DNA of 64,000 bases from Chitinophaga vietnamensis (GCF_902167635.1 NZ_CABHMS010000001.1:620001-684000), one strand, 5' to 3'; counted from the stretch's first letter, positions 34,173-43,464 are shown. The notes: a model not told the origin generated them from the letters alone. Translations and numbers: made by a program.

Positions 34173-35660
34173 ATGCGAATTGTTTTTTCTTTTGTTCTAT
34201 TACTGAGTGTAGGGTTAACCGTTAGTGCACAACAGAAAGTGTATGATTTTAACAGCCGTTGTGAACAGGCCTATGAAGCGATCATGCAGTTGCGGCTTAA
34301 CACAGGGAAATCTTTGCTGGAAGCGGAAAAGAAAGAGCACCCGGACAACCTGGTGCCTTATTTCCTCGATAACTATGCAGATTTTTTCCCACTTTTCTTT
34401 AATGAGGATGCAGGGGCTTACGCCAGCAAACGTGGCATGCGCTCCTTCCGGCTGGATAAAATGGCAGAAGGCTCGCCGGATTCTCCCTACTACCTGTACA
34501 CACAGGCGGCGATCAAGTTCCAGTGGGCGCTCATCAAGGTGAAGTTCAATGAGAAATGGGATGCTACCTGGGAGATCAGGAAAGCCTATATGACGCTGAA
34601 AGAGAACCAGCGCCGTTTTCCGGACTTTATGCCCAACAAGCTGCTGCTGGGTACCATGCAAACGGTATTCGGTACTATCCCCGAAGGATATAAATGGATC
34701 ACCAATATCCTCGGGCTTAAAGGCAGTATCAAACAAGGCATGGACAATGTAAATGCTTTTGTGGAGAGCAATGCGCCGGAAGCCAAACTGTTCAGGGAAG
34801 AGTCTTACTATTACTACTGTTACCTGATGCTCTTTATTGTGAACAAACCGGAAGATACCTGGCAGTTCCTGCAACGCAAGCAACTGGATACAAAAAATAA
34901 TTACCTTTTCGCCCTGATGGTGGCCAACCTGGCCCTCAACAACCAGAAAGCCGCACTAGGCCTCAAGGTACTGACGGAAAGGAACGACACCGCAGCGTAT
35001 GCCGATATCCAGTATTACAACTATGTGATGGGGCTGTTGAAGCTCACCCGGCTCGATAGCGACGCACATGTATACCTGGAGCGCTTCCTCAATAACTTCA
35101 AAGGGAAGTTCTATGTGAAGGAATGCCTGCAACGTCTCAGCTGGTACTATTATCTCGAAGGTAATCAGGCTACGGCTAATAAATACCGCGAGATGATATT
35201 TAACCGCGGCGGCACCGAAACCGATGCCGACAAACAAGCCCTGAAAGAGGCGCAAAGCGGCAAATGGCCTAACCAGCTCCTGCTGAAAGTGAGGCTCCTC
35301 AGCGATGGCGGCTACTTCAACGATGCCCTGAAACTGTTGCTCACCAAGAAAGCAGCCGACTTCAGCGGCATGGAAGAAAAGCTGGAATACGCCTACCGCC
35401 TCGGACGTATCTATGATGAAACCGGCCAGGACGACAAGGCCATCACAATGTATGATGTGACCATCAAAGTAGGCGCCAACAGGCCGGAATATTATGCCGC
35501 AAGGGCTGCTCTGCAAATGGGATATATCTACGAAAAAAGGAACGAGAAAGCAAAGGCCGCTCAATGCTACCAGCAATGCCTGGAAATGAAAGGCCATGAT
35601 TATAAAAACTCCCTCGACCAGCGGGCAAAAGCAGGTCTGCAACGCATCAACGGAACTTAA
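34173..35660 (+). CDS. secreted TPR-type protein, function unknown
   Basis: The product has 495 residues. A signal peptide (MRIVFSFVLLLSVGLTVSAQ) is followed by helical repeats. The clearest TPR-like segments are near the C-terminus (AYRLGRIYDETGQDDKAITM and ALQMGYIYEKRNEKAKAAQC). The middle is aromatic-rich (YYYYCYLMLFIVN). An upstream in-frame TTG at 34116 would place 19 residues before the signal peptide and is not favoured. The protein probably scaffolds a periplasmic complex. recN starts 17 bp after the stop and may be co-transcribed. Confidence 0.75.
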   Translation: MRIVFSFVLLLSVGLTVSAQQKVYDFNSRCEQAYEAIMQLRLNTGKSLLEAEKKEHPDNLVPYFLDNYADFFPLFFNEDAGAYASKRGMRSFRLDKMAEGSPDSPYYLYTQAAIKFQWALIKVKFNEKWDATWEIRKAYMTLKENQRRFPDFMPNKLLLGTMQTVFGTIPEGYKWITNILGLKGSIKQGMDNVNAFVESNAPEAKLFREESYYYYCYLMLFIVNKPEDTWQFLQRKQLDTKNNYLFALMVANLALNNQKAALGLKVLTERNDTAAYADIQYYNYVMGLLKLTRLDSDAHVYLERFLNNFKGKFYVKECLQRLSWYYYLEGNQATANKYREMIFNRGGTETDADKQALKEAQSGKWPNQLLLKVRLLSDGGYFNDALKLLLTKKAADFSGMEEKLEYAYRLGRIYDETGQDDKAITMYDVTIKVGANRPEYYAARAALQMGYIYEKRNEKAKAAQCYQQCLEMKGHDYKNSLDQRAKAGLQRINGT

Positions 35661-35677
35661 TCAAGGTATCACCTGAT

Positions 35678-37327
35678 ATGTTACAGCGATTAACCATCAA
35701 GAACTACGCAATCATCGATCACCTGGAAGTAGATTTCTCAGGTAATCTGAACGTGATAACCGGCGAAACCGGCGCGGGTAAATCTATTCTGCTGGGCGCC
35801 CTGTCCCTTATACTCGGTGAAAGAGCCGACCCCGGCGTGCTTTTCAATAAAGCCGAAAAATGTATCATCGAAGGCTTCTTCCAGGTGAAGAAATCCCAGG
35901 TGGCGAGCTTCTTCCAGGAACATGAACTGGACCTCGAAGATCAACTCATCATCCGGCGGGAAATCAGCGCCGCCGGCAAATCACGCGCCTTCGTCAATGA
36001 TACACCAGTCAATATCTCCCAACTGTCGGAGCTCAGCAACTACCTCGTAGACCTGCACCAGCAGTTCGATACACTGGAACTGGGCAATGCCGATTTCCAG
36101 CGCGAGGTAATCGATGCACTGGTCAACAAGCCTACCGACGTACAACAATACCATCAGGCATACCTGCAATATGTGCAGGTACAAAAGAAATATAAAGAGC
36201 TGTCCGACAGCCGCGACAGCGCCAACAAGGAACTGGACTATAACCGTTTCCTGCTGGAAGAGCTGACAGAAGCCAATTTCAGCCCCAACGAAATCGAAGA
36301 CCTCGATGCTGAACTGCAAGTGCTCAGTCATGCCGAAGAGATCAAGAACACCCTCAGCCGCGTGTATTTCCAGCTGAAAGAAGATGAGCAGCCGATATTA
36401 CAACAACTGAAACAATTGCAATCATCGCTGCAAGCAATATCTTCTTTTCATAAAGACGTGCCGGCCATCGCAGAGCGCTTGCAGTCTTCCTATGTAGAAC
36501 TACAGGATATAGCCGGTGATGTGGACCGACTCACTGATCAGGTACAATATGATGGCGGCCGTATTGAGCTGGTAAATGAGCGCCTGGCTATGGGCTATCG
36601 CCTCTTCAAGAAACATGGCGTACAAAACACTAATGAACTGTTGCAGATAAAGGATGAGCTGACGCAGAAGGTAGACAGCGTGCTGAACCTCGATGATCAA
36701 CTCAATGCGCTGGAACAGGAACAAAACCGGCTGAAAGCCGCACTGCAAAAGACGGCGGCACAGATCACCGCAGCGCGCCAGGAAGCGGCAGTGCCGTTTG
36801 AGAAAAAAGTAAATACCCTGCTGGCACAGGTAGGTATGCCTAACGCTCGCCTGAAAGTGGCCATCACAACGGGAGAGCTGAACCCTTACGGTCAGGATAC
36901 CATCGAGTTTCTCTTTGACGCCAACAAGAGTAACCAGTTTGCGCCCGTGGGGAAAGTGGCCTCTGGCGGGGAATTGAGCCGTATCATGCTTTGCATCAAA
37001 TCACTGGTGGCGCAATCGGTATCACTGCCCACTCTTATCTTCGATGAGATCGATACCGGTATTTCCGGGGAAGCGGCCAGGCAGGTAGGCGTGATCCTGA
37101 AGGATCTCGCCAAAGCCCACCAGATCATTGTGATCACGCACCAGCCGCAGATCGCGGGCAAAGCCGATGCGCATTATTTCGTGTATAAAGATGCCAAGGC
37201 CGACAAAGTGACCACCAGCGTACGTTTGCTGACAGAGGAAGAACGTATCAACAAGATCGCGCAGATGCTGAGCGGAGAGAAACCTACCGCTGCCGCACTG
37301 GAAAACGCAAGGGAAATGGTACGTTGA
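35678..37327 (+). CDS. recN: DNA repair protein RecN
   Basis: The product has 549 residues, an SMC-like ATPase. Walker A is ITGETGAGKSILLGALSLIL near residue 28, with a coiled-coil middle (about 150-380). The signature region is VASGGELSRIMLC and Walker B is LIFDEIDTGISGEAA. RecN acts early in double-strand break repair by recombination. Length and motifs are complete. It follows the TPR gene by 17 bp. Confidence 0.95.
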   Translation: MLQRLTIKNYAIIDHLEVDFSGNLNVITGETGAGKSILLGALSLILGERADPGVLFNKAEKCIIEGFFQVKKSQVASFFQEHELDLEDQLIIRREISAAGKSRAFVNDTPVNISQLSELSNYLVDLHQQFDTLELGNADFQREVIDALVNKPTDVQQYHQAYLQYVQVQKKYKELSDSRDSANKELDYNRFLLEELTEANFSPNEIEDLDAELQVLSHAEEIKNTLSRVYFQLKEDEQPILQQLKQLQSSLQAISSFHKDVPAIAERLQSSYVELQDIAGDVDRLTDQVQYDGGRIELVNERLAMGYRLFKKHGVQNTNELLQIKDELTQKVDSVLNLDDQLNALEQEQNRLKAALQKTAAQITAARQEAAVPFEKKVNTLLAQVGMPNARLKVAITTGELNPYGQDTIEFLFDANKSNQFAPVGKVASGGELSRIMLCIKSLVAQSVSLPTLIFDEIDTGISGEAARQVGVILKDLAKAHQIIVITHQPQIAGKADAHYFVYKDAKADKVTTSVRLLTEEERINKIAQMLSGEKPTAAALENAREMVR

Positions 37328-37360
37328 TACTTAACAACTTTTTTTTTCAACTATAACGAC

Positions 37361-37368
37361 TATTTTTG
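37361..37368 (+). promoter_or_regulatory. -7 box TATTTTTG for fabI
   Basis: A perfect TAnnTTTG 21 bases before the fabI ATG. A second, near-match box (AATTTTTG, 37377-37384) ends five bases before the ATG. Confidence 0.6.
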
Positions 37369-37389
37369 CCGAAATTAATTTTTGACCAA

Positions 37390-38202
37390 ATGGCTCATAA
37401 CTTATTAAAAGGGAAGAAAGGTATCATCTTTGGCGCATTGGATGAAAAGTCTATTGCATGGAGAACCGCGCTGCGTTGTGCGGAGGAAGGCGCTGAAATC
37501 GTGCTTACCAACGCTCCTATCGCCCTGCGTATGGGTGAAATCAAAAAGTTGGCGGAAACCTGTAATGCACCGGTGATCCCCGCTGATGTTACTAACATGG
37601 ACGACCTGACAAACCTGTTCACTAAATCCATGGAGCATTTTGGCGGTAAGATCGATTTCATACTGCACTCTGTAGCGATGGGTATGAACATCCGTAAAGG
37701 CAGAGCCTATACCGACCTGGATTACGACTTCAATCACAAAACATTTGATATCTCTGCGATGTCCCTGCATCGTATGCTGCAAACAGCTTACAAGCTGGAT
37801 GCACTCAACGAATGGGCGTCTGTAGTAGCCTTGTCTTATATCGCTGCTGAGCGCGTATTCCCTGACTACGGCGAAATGGCCGATGCCAAAGCCCTGCTGG
37901 AATCTATCGCGCGCAGCTTTGGTTATCACTATGGCGCGCACAAGAAAGTGCGTGTAAATACCATCTCTCAATCACCCGTTAAAACCACTGCCGGTTCCGG
38001 TGTGAAAGGTTTCGATGGTTTCGTTGCTTACGCCGAGCAAATGAGCCCGCTGGGTAACGCCAGTTCAGACGATTGCGCTAACTACGCAGTGGCCATGTTC
38101 TCTGACCTCACCAGAATGGTTACCATGCAGAACCTGTTCCATGATGGCGGTTTCTCTAAAACCGGTGTCTCCCAGTCTGTTGCTGATCAAATGGAAAAAT
38201 AG
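37390..38202 (+). CDS. fabI: enoyl-[acyl-carrier-protein] reductase (NADH) FabI
   Basis: This 270-residue SDR-family enzyme has the N-terminal GKKGIIFGALDEKSIAW nucleotide-binding start and the FabI catalytic Tyr-(X)6-Lys in DYGEMADAKALLE. PVKTTAGSGVKGFDGF forms the substrate-binding loop region. FabI performs the last reduction in each cycle of fatty acid elongation. The ATG at 37390 is chosen over one eight codons upstream because of the promoter box and the family start. A strong terminator follows. Confidence 0.94.
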   Translation: MAHNLLKGKKGIIFGALDEKSIAWRTALRCAEEGAEIVLTNAPIALRMGEIKKLAETCNAPVIPADVTNMDDLTNLFTKSMEHFGGKIDFILHSVAMGMNIRKGRAYTDLDYDFNHKTFDISAMSLHRMLQTAYKLDALNEWASVVALSYIAAERVFPDYGEMADAKALLESIARSFGYHYGAHKKVRVNTISQSPVKTTAGSGVKGFDGFVAYAEQMSPLGNASSDDCANYAVAMFSDLTRMVTMQNLFHDGGFSKTGVSQSVADQMEK

Positions 38203-38223
38203 TTCTACCAATCAAATCATATC

Positions 38224-38255
38224 AAAAAGCCGCTCCCACCGGGAGCGGCTTTTTC
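38224..38255 (+). terminator. intrinsic terminator after fabI
   Basis: AAAAAGCCGCTCCC (38224-38237) pairs perfectly with GGGAGCGGCTTTTT (38241-38254) with a 3-base loop. The A- and T-tails make it usable from both strands. Confidence 0.92.
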
Positions 38256-38269
38256 ATTACAAGCCATCA

Positions 38270-38303
38270 GCCCCGTAGGGGCGACAGCCCGGTAGCCCGG
38301 TAG
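38270..38303. repeat. GC-rich repeat-like element
   Basis: GCCCC-GTA-GGGGC (38270-38282) forms a small palindrome. It is followed by a tandem CCCGGTAG CCCGGTAG (38288-38303). The element sits between the convergent fabI and DUF2795 genes, beside a second partial copy of the terminator sequence (AAGCCGCTCC at 38313-38322). It looks like a dispersed intergenic repeat, but only one copy is in the window. Confidence 0.5.
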
Positions 38304-38367
38304 GCACAAAAAAAGCCGCTCCACTCACATGGCACGGCTTGAATGTCTATTAACAAAGGATTACCCG

Positions 38368-38589
38368 TTAATACTCATCTTCATTAAAGAAGAAGTCATC
38401 TTGTGACGGATAATCAGACCAGATATCTTCAATCCCCTCATAAATCTCGCCTTCGTCCTCCAGCTCCTGAAGATTCTCTATTACTTCGATCGGTGCACCG
38501 GAGCGGATGGCGTAGTCGATAAGTTCGTCTTTCGTAGCTGGCCAGGGAGCGTCCTCCAGGTATGAAGCTAATTCTAATGTCCAGTACAT
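38368..38589 (-). CDS. small acidic DUF2795-like protein
   Basis: The product has 73 residues, very acidic (ELEDEGEIYEGIEDIW, DYPSQDDFFFNEDEY). The stretch LASYLEDAPWPATKDELIDYAIRSGAPIEV-like core (about residues 7-36) fits DUF2795, a short helical domain of unknown function. It has its own -7 box and no operon partners; it lies between fabI (convergent) and the LolD-like gene (divergent). The strong acidic tail may bind a basic partner, but nothing in the sequence tells which. Confidence 0.8.
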   Translation of the reverse strand: MYWTLELASYLEDAPWPATKDELIDYAIRSGAPIEVIENLQELEDEGEIYEGIEDIWSDYPSQDDFFFNEDEY

Positions 38590-38620
38590 CGTATTAAAAG
38601 TTTTACTTTTTAATTTTCCG

Positions 38621-38628
38621 CAAAAGTA
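38621..38628 (-). promoter_or_regulatory. -7 box TACTTTTG for the DUF2795 gene
   Basis: A perfect TAnnTTTG on the minus strand, 31 bases before the ATG at 38589. Confidence 0.6.
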
Positions 38629-38677
38629 TTATTTAATTTGAAATAAACAACTTTTACTATTTTATCGGTTATTTACT

Positions 38678-38685
38678 TTTCTTTG
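38678..38685 (+). promoter_or_regulatory. near-consensus -7 box TTTCTTTG, 4 nt before the lolD-like start
   Basis: It differs from TAnnTTTG at one base and ends four bases before the ATG at 38690, the same spacing as four other genes in this window. Confidence 0.4.
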
Positions 38686-38689
38686 GGTT

Positions 38690-39355
38690 ATGCTAACCGC
38701 TCGCAATGTTACCAAAAATTATTCCAACTTGCCTATTCTGAAGGGAGTGGATATAACTGTCAGTAAAGGAGAAATAGTAACGATCGTGGGATCATCAGGA
38801 GCTGGCAAAAGCACCTTGTTACACATTCTCGGAACGCTGGATATGCCCACCACTGGCGAGGTGTGGCTGAATGATGTCAATCTGACCGGCTTGAAGGGCA
38901 ATTTCCTAGCTGATTTCAGGAACCGTCATATTGGCTTTATCTTCCAGTTCCATCACCTCTTGCCGGAGTTCTCCGCACTGGAAAATGTTTGTATCCCCGG
39001 CTTTATTTCAGGCGCACGCCGCAGCCAGGTGAGAGAACGCGCTGCATTCCTGCTCGAAACCCTCGGATTGAAAGACCGCCTGGATCACAAGCCCAATGCG
39101 CTTTCCGGCGGCGAGCAACAACGTGTAGCCGTAGCCCGCGCGCTGATCAACAACCCTGCGGTGGTGATGGCCGATGAACCTACCGGTAATCTCGACTCCA
39201 GGAATGCCCGGGAACTGCATAACCTTTTTCTTGAATTGAGAGATAAATTTCAGCAAACCTTTATCATCGTTACCCACAATGAAGAACTGGCGCCGCTCAG
39301 CGACCGGCAGCTGTTGATGAAAGACGGCAAGATCATTCACTCCACAGCCGTTTAG
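38690..39355 (+). CDS. ABC transporter ATP-binding protein, LolD type
   Basis: This 221-residue MacB/LolD-class ATPase has Walker A VGSSGAGKSTLLHILGTLD (about 33-51), Q-loop FIFQFHHLLPEF, signature NALSGGEQQRVAVARAL and Walker B PAVVMADEPTGNLDS. LolD energises release of lipoproteins from the inner membrane with LolC/E. No permease gene is adjacent, as is common in Bacteroidota. It overlaps the convergent histone-deacetylase gene by 4 bp at the 3' ends. Confidence 0.88.
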   Translation: MLTARNVTKNYSNLPILKGVDITVSKGEIVTIVGSSGAGKSTLLHILGTLDMPTTGEVWLNDVNLTGLKGNFLADFRNRHIGFIFQFHHLLPEFSALENVCIPGFISGARRSQVRERAAFLLETLGLKDRLDHKPNALSGGEQQRVAVARALINNPAVVMADEPTGNLDSRNARELHNLFLELRDKFQQTFIIVTHNEELAPLSDRQLLMKDGKIIHSTAV

Positions 39356-40254
39356 CCGCCATAGATACTAATGCCCGCCTTGAACGTATTACAATGTGCG
39401 TTCACGATATCGCGTATACGTGAGGAATAACCGCCGCCCATGGCCACGGCGCAGGGAATATCGTGTTTCCTGAGATGATGGAATACCATCTCATCCCGCT
39501 GCAAACAGCCTTCTGCTGTCACTTTCAACTTGCCAAACTTGTCGGTAGACAAGATATCCACCCCGGAAAGATAGAAAACAATGTCAGGTTTCACGCGGTT
39601 GATGAGCTGTGGCAGGGCCTCTTCCAGCAATTGCAGGTAGGTGCCGGTATCCGTGCCATCGGCCAGTGGCAGGTCCCAATCGGAGCGTTCCTTGTGGAAA
39701 GGATAGTTATGCGCCCCGTGCATGCTGAACGTATACACGTGCGCGTTATGTTCAAACAGGGAAGCGGTGCCATTGCCCTGGTGCACGTCCAGGTCGATGA
39801 CCAGCGCCTGTTTCACTTTTTTATGATGCAGGAGATAATTGGCCGCAATGCCAAAATCGTTGAGCAGGCAGAAACCTTCGCCGCTATCCGCAAAAGCATG
39901 ATGCGTGCCGCCGGCCACATTAAAACCCAGCCCGTTTGATAAAGCATGCAAGGCAACATCGATGGTCCCCTGGCAGATGGTGATTTCGCGGAGGGTGAGC
40001 GCCGGTGATTGCGGTAGCCCGATGCGCCGCTGTTCACGGGCGCTGAGCTGCTGATCGCGCAGCTTGTGCCAGTATGCAGCAGTGTGGGTGAGCAGAATGG
40101 AACCTTCGTCCAGCGCCGTAGGCGCAAACAATTGCTCCGGGCGGATCACACCTTCCCGTAGCAGTTGCGCAGGTATCAGCTCATATTTTACCATCGGGAA
40201 ACGATGATCAGCAGGCAAAGGATGTACATATATCTCGTGGTACGCGATCTTCAT
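39352..40254 (-). CDS. histone deacetylase superfamily amidohydrolase
   Basis: The product has 300 residues. It has the class II/AcuC-like motifs GGTHHAFADSGEGFCLLND (general-base His pair), LVIDLDVHQGNGTA (zinc ligands) and FYLSGVDILSTDKFG. Bacterial members deacetylate acetyl-lysine, acetylpolyamines or similar amides. It is last in a minus-strand operon after lhr and pdeM, 12 bp after pdeM. Its stop codon overlaps that of the LolD-like gene. The substrate is not known; the repair-gene context is worth noting. Confidence 0.87.
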   Translation of the reverse strand: MKIAYHEIYVHPLPADHRFPMVKYELIPAQLLREGVIRPEQLFAPTALDEGSILLTHTAAYWHKLRDQQLSAREQRRIGLPQSPALTLREITICQGTIDVALHALSNGLGFNVAGGTHHAFADSGEGFCLLNDFGIAANYLLHHKKVKQALVIDLDVHQGNGTASLFEHNAHVYTFSMHGAHNYPFHKERSDWDLPLADGTDTGTYLQLLEEALPQLINRVKPDIVFYLSGVDILSTDKFGKLKVTAEGCLQRDEMVFHHLRKHDIPCAVAMGGGYSSRIRDIVNAHCNTFKAGISIYGG

Positions 40255-40266
40255 ACGGCCAGTCTT

Positions 40267-40944
40267 TTATTGCGCTCTCAGGATCGATTTGCCGGCGATC
40301 ACAAAAACAGGTTCACCTGGTTCAGGATGTAGGGTGGCCGAGCCGGTGAAGTCGCCAAAAGCGGGCAGGATACCGCAATAGCTGCCGAAATAAAAGCAGG
40401 GCAGCCTTAATCGCTGACGTGCTACGCCTTCCATTACATACGCAGGATGCAGGTGTCCTGAAAACGTATATTGGTGACCGTTATCATCTTCACAGGGTTC
40501 ATGTATAAAGTGGATGCCCTGCAAGGTAAGCCCGGTATGGGTATGCACCTGTAACTGTTCGTAAATATCCGCCGGCATGATATCATGGTTGCCGATTACC
40601 AGATCGAAGCGCACCTGCGGAAACTGCTGCCGCCAGATACGGAAATATTGCACCTCATTGTTTTCCTGGCTATGGAACATATCGCCCACAATAATGATAC
40701 GCTTCGGGAGGTATTGCGTGATCAGTTTTTGCAGACGGTAGAGGTCTTCCTCTGCAATGCCCGCCGGCACAGCGATTCCCGCCTTGCGGAAATGCGTGGC
40801 CTTGCCCAGGTGAAGGTCCGACAGGATTAGCGCTGCTTCTTCCTGCCAGTAGATCGCCCGTTGCGGCAGCAGATGCCAGTGCTGCGACTGATAATAAAAT
40901 ATTTCCCCTGTCACTGGATCTTCCGTTTTTAACATAAACTGCAA
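40267..40944 (-). CDS. pdeM: ligase-associated DNA damage response phosphoesterase PdeM
   Basis: The product has 225 residues, a calcineurin-like phosphoesterase with LILSDLHLGKATHFRK, IIVGDMFHSQENNE, LVIGNHDIMP and FSGHLHPAYV, which supply the two metal sites. This PdeM subfamily occurs with an Lhr-type helicase, a beta-CASP exonuclease and an ATP-dependent ligase in a DNA repair cassette. Here only the helicase partner is adjacent, 9 bp upstream. The start could be Met1 or the Met at residue 4. Confidence 0.88.
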   Translation of the reverse strand: MQFMLKTEDPVTGEIFYYQSQHWHLLPQRAIYWQEEAALILSDLHLGKATHFRKAGIAVPAGIAEEDLYRLQKLITQYLPKRIIIVGDMFHSQENNEVQYFRIWRQQFPQVRFDLVIGNHDIMPADIYEQLQVHTHTGLTLQGIHFIHEPCEDDNGHQYTFSGHLHPAYVMEGVARQRLRLPCFYFGSYCGILPAFGDFTGSATLHPEPGEPVFVIAGKSILRAQ

Positions 40945-40953
40945 ATTACATTC

Positions 40954-43407
40954 TTATCCGTTGGCAGAAATCAATTTTTTGATGCGGTCTTCCAGCTTTT
41001 CGCTGGTCATTGTATCGCGGAGACTGTCTACTTTTATCGGGAAGCAGAACGGCGTGAGTTGCTGCGGCCGCGTGATCACGATATTGCTGGCCTGGATGCG
41101 GTCCATCGTTTCGCGGAGCCTGGCCTCTTCCATCTGGTAAAAGAATGCCTCGTTGAAGGCCTGTCTGAGCAACAGGTTTTGCGGATCATAATCTTTGAAG
41201 ACGTTAAACAGCAGTGATGCTGATGACTGCAAATGCCTGTTGGCCTTGTGTTTACCGGGATAACCCTGGAAGATGAGCCCTGCGATCACAGCGATATCGC
41301 GGAATTTTCTTCTCGCCATCTCTGTTGCATTCACGCTTGTTTGTAATTCTGCATTCAGATTTTCTGTAGAGAATAATTGCTTCACATTTTCATCGTTCAG
41401 CGGGATCGGCTGATCGGAGAGCAGTTCAAACCCGTAGTCGTTCATCGCGATAGAAAAAGTGATCGGCTGTATGCGGCTGATACGATAGGCCAGCAGCGCG
41501 GCCATGGCTTCATGCACCAGCCTTCCCTCGAACGGATATACGAAAAGGTGGTAGCCGTCTTTCGTATCTATCATCTCTATCAGCAGTTCATTATCTTTCG
41601 GAATATGTGATAATTCTTCCTGTAAATTGAATAATGGTTGTAGCGCCAATAGTTCGGGGTCCTTTGTTTTCCGGGAGAGGGCTTCGTTGAATTTCTGGCG
41701 CAGCATACGTCCGAGGTTGGCCGAGAGCGGGATGCGGCCGCCCATCCAGCTGGGCACGATCGTTTTTTTGCTGGTGGATTTCCGGACAAATGCCGTCATA
41801 TCCTTTATCAGCACAAATTCCAGGTTGCGACCTGCGAGGGTGAAGGTATCGCCGGGTTGCAGGCGGGAGATAAAACTTTCTTCGATCACGCCTACATATC
41901 CGCCACTCATAAATTTTACTTTCATCATCACATCGCTCACAATGGTGCCGATGTGCAGGCGGTGGCGCATGGCCATCATGCGGCTGCGGCATACGTAGAA
42001 ATTGCCGTTGCGGTCTACCTTTTTAAATTCGTCGTACGTGTAGAGCGCATCGCCGCCGGTGGTGAGGAAGGAGAGTATCCATTGCCATTCGTCTTCCGTG
42101 ATGGACTGGAAGCAGAAGGTGTTGCGTACTTCTTCGAATATATCTGTTGCAAAGAAACCATCGGATACGGCGAGGGTCATCAGGTATTGCAGCAGCACGT
42201 CCCAGGCGAGGAGCACAGGCATGCGGCTTTCGATGAGTTCCTCTTCCATGGCGGCTTTGAGGGCGGCGGCTTCTACCAGTTCGAGGGCATGGGTAGGCAG
42301 GAAAAATATTTTGCTCACGGCGCCGGGCTGGTGGCCGCTACGGCCGGCGCGTTGCAGGAAGCGTGCTACTCCTTTGGGACTGCCTACCTGTATGACGGTA
42401 TCCACCGGACGGAAGTCCACGCCCAGATCGAGGCTGGCCGTACATACCACCGCCTTGAGGATACCATTATGCAACGCTTCTTCCACCCATATACGCAGTT
42501 CCATATCGATGGAGCCATGATGCAGCGCGAGGGCGCCAGCCAGCTGGGGCGCATGTTTCAGGAGCGACTGGTACCATATTTCCGACTGCGAGCGGGTGTT
42601 GGTGAACAGGAGCGTGGTCTGGCTCTCTTCGATAACAGGCAAGGCCTGCGGCAGCATGCGGATGCCCAGGTGGCCCGCCCAGGGATAGTTTTCTATTTCA
42701 TGCGGGATCACGCTTTTGAGGGCGATATTCTTTTTCAATTTGGCGCGAATGATCACGCCCGCGTGGTGATGCGCGCCCAGCAATACTTCCATGGCTTCGT
42801 CGAGGTTGCCGATGGTGGCAGAGATGCCCCATATTTTCAGTGGCGGCCTGTCGGCCTCGCGGGCCAGGCCTTTCAGGCGGCTGATGCCGAGTTCCGTCAT
42901 CACGCCGCGTTTGCTGCCGATGAGTTCATGCCATTCGTCAACAACGATGGTGTGCAGGCGTTTGAATATTTCAGGATATTCTTTTTGCGCGAGCAGGATA
43001 TGCAGGCTTTCAGGGGTGATGATGAGCACTTCCGGCATCTGCCGTTTTTGCTGCGCGCGCGTGCCGGTGGGCGTATCACCGCTGCGGATGCCTACCTCCC
43101 AGGGTATCTGTAATTCTTCCAGCACCTCGCTCATAGCGCGGGCCAGGTCTTTGGCAAGAGCGCGCAACGGCGTTACCCAGAGCAGCTGCAACCCGTTTTT
43201 TTTCTTCTTCAGATAATCTTTCGGATGGGCATCTATCCAGGCGATCACCACTCCCAGGAAGAGAGAGAAGGTTTTACCGAAGCCGGTAGGGGCATTTACG
43301 AGGCCCGACTTGCCCTCCAGGTAAGCGTTCCAGGCTTCTTCCTGGAATGCGAAGGGCTTCAGTTCTTTTGCGGCCAGCCAGCTGGTGATCACCTTTCTTC
43401 CACTCAT
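40954..43407 (-). CDS. ligase-associated DNA damage response DEXH-box helicase (Lhr core)
   Basis: This 817-residue superfamily 2 helicase has Walker A NAPTGFGKTFSLFLG near residue 40, TPLRALAKDLARAM, the DEWH box in IVVDEWHELIG, and SATIGNL. The second RecA domain has TLLFTNTRSQSE and RAGRSGHQPGA. The C-terminal winged-helix and DUF4011/Lhr-specific region follows. Lhr-core proteins unwind DNA 3' to 5' in a repair cassette with PdeM. It begins the lhr-pdeM-HDAC operon. A perfect -7 box ends four bases before the ATG, predicting a leaderless mRNA. Confidence 0.92.
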   Translation of the reverse strand: MSGRKVITSWLAAKELKPFAFQEEAWNAYLEGKSGLVNAPTGFGKTFSLFLGVVIAWIDAHPKDYLKKKKNGLQLLWVTPLRALAKDLARAMSEVLEELQIPWEVGIRSGDTPTGTRAQQKRQMPEVLIITPESLHILLAQKEYPEIFKRLHTIVVDEWHELIGSKRGVMTELGISRLKGLAREADRPPLKIWGISATIGNLDEAMEVLLGAHHHAGVIIRAKLKKNIALKSVIPHEIENYPWAGHLGIRMLPQALPVIEESQTTLLFTNTRSQSEIWYQSLLKHAPQLAGALALHHGSIDMELRIWVEEALHNGILKAVVCTASLDLGVDFRPVDTVIQVGSPKGVARFLQRAGRSGHQPGAVSKIFFLPTHALELVEAAALKAAMEEELIESRMPVLLAWDVLLQYLMTLAVSDGFFATDIFEEVRNTFCFQSITEDEWQWILSFLTTGGDALYTYDEFKKVDRNGNFYVCRSRMMAMRHRLHIGTIVSDVMMKVKFMSGGYVGVIEESFISRLQPGDTFTLAGRNLEFVLIKDMTAFVRKSTSKKTIVPSWMGGRIPLSANLGRMLRQKFNEALSRKTKDPELLALQPLFNLQEELSHIPKDNELLIEMIDTKDGYHLFVYPFEGRLVHEAMAALLAYRISRIQPITFSIAMNDYGFELLSDQPIPLNDENVKQLFSTENLNAELQTSVNATEMARRKFRDIAVIAGLIFQGYPGKHKANRHLQSSASLLFNVFKDYDPQNLLLRQAFNEAFFYQMEEARLRETMDRIQASNIVITRPQQLTPFCFPIKVDSLRDTMTSEKLEDRIKKLISANG

Positions 43408-43411
43408 ACAA

Positions 43412-43419
43412 CAAAGTTA
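43412..43419 (-). promoter_or_regulatory. -7 box TAACTTTG, 4 nt before the lhr-like start
   Basis: A perfect TAnnTTTG on the minus strand with exactly four bases (TTGT) before the ATG at 43407. Confidence 0.65.
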
Positions 43420-43464
43420 TATTGATTATCGCTGCATAAATTTAAGCTAAACAACAAAACAGTT

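Noticed and set aside
41857-43113. 418-codon open frame on the plus strand
   Set aside because: It lies wholly opposite the helicase gene, whose motifs are intact. The translation is His/Tyr/Gly-rich shadow sequence.
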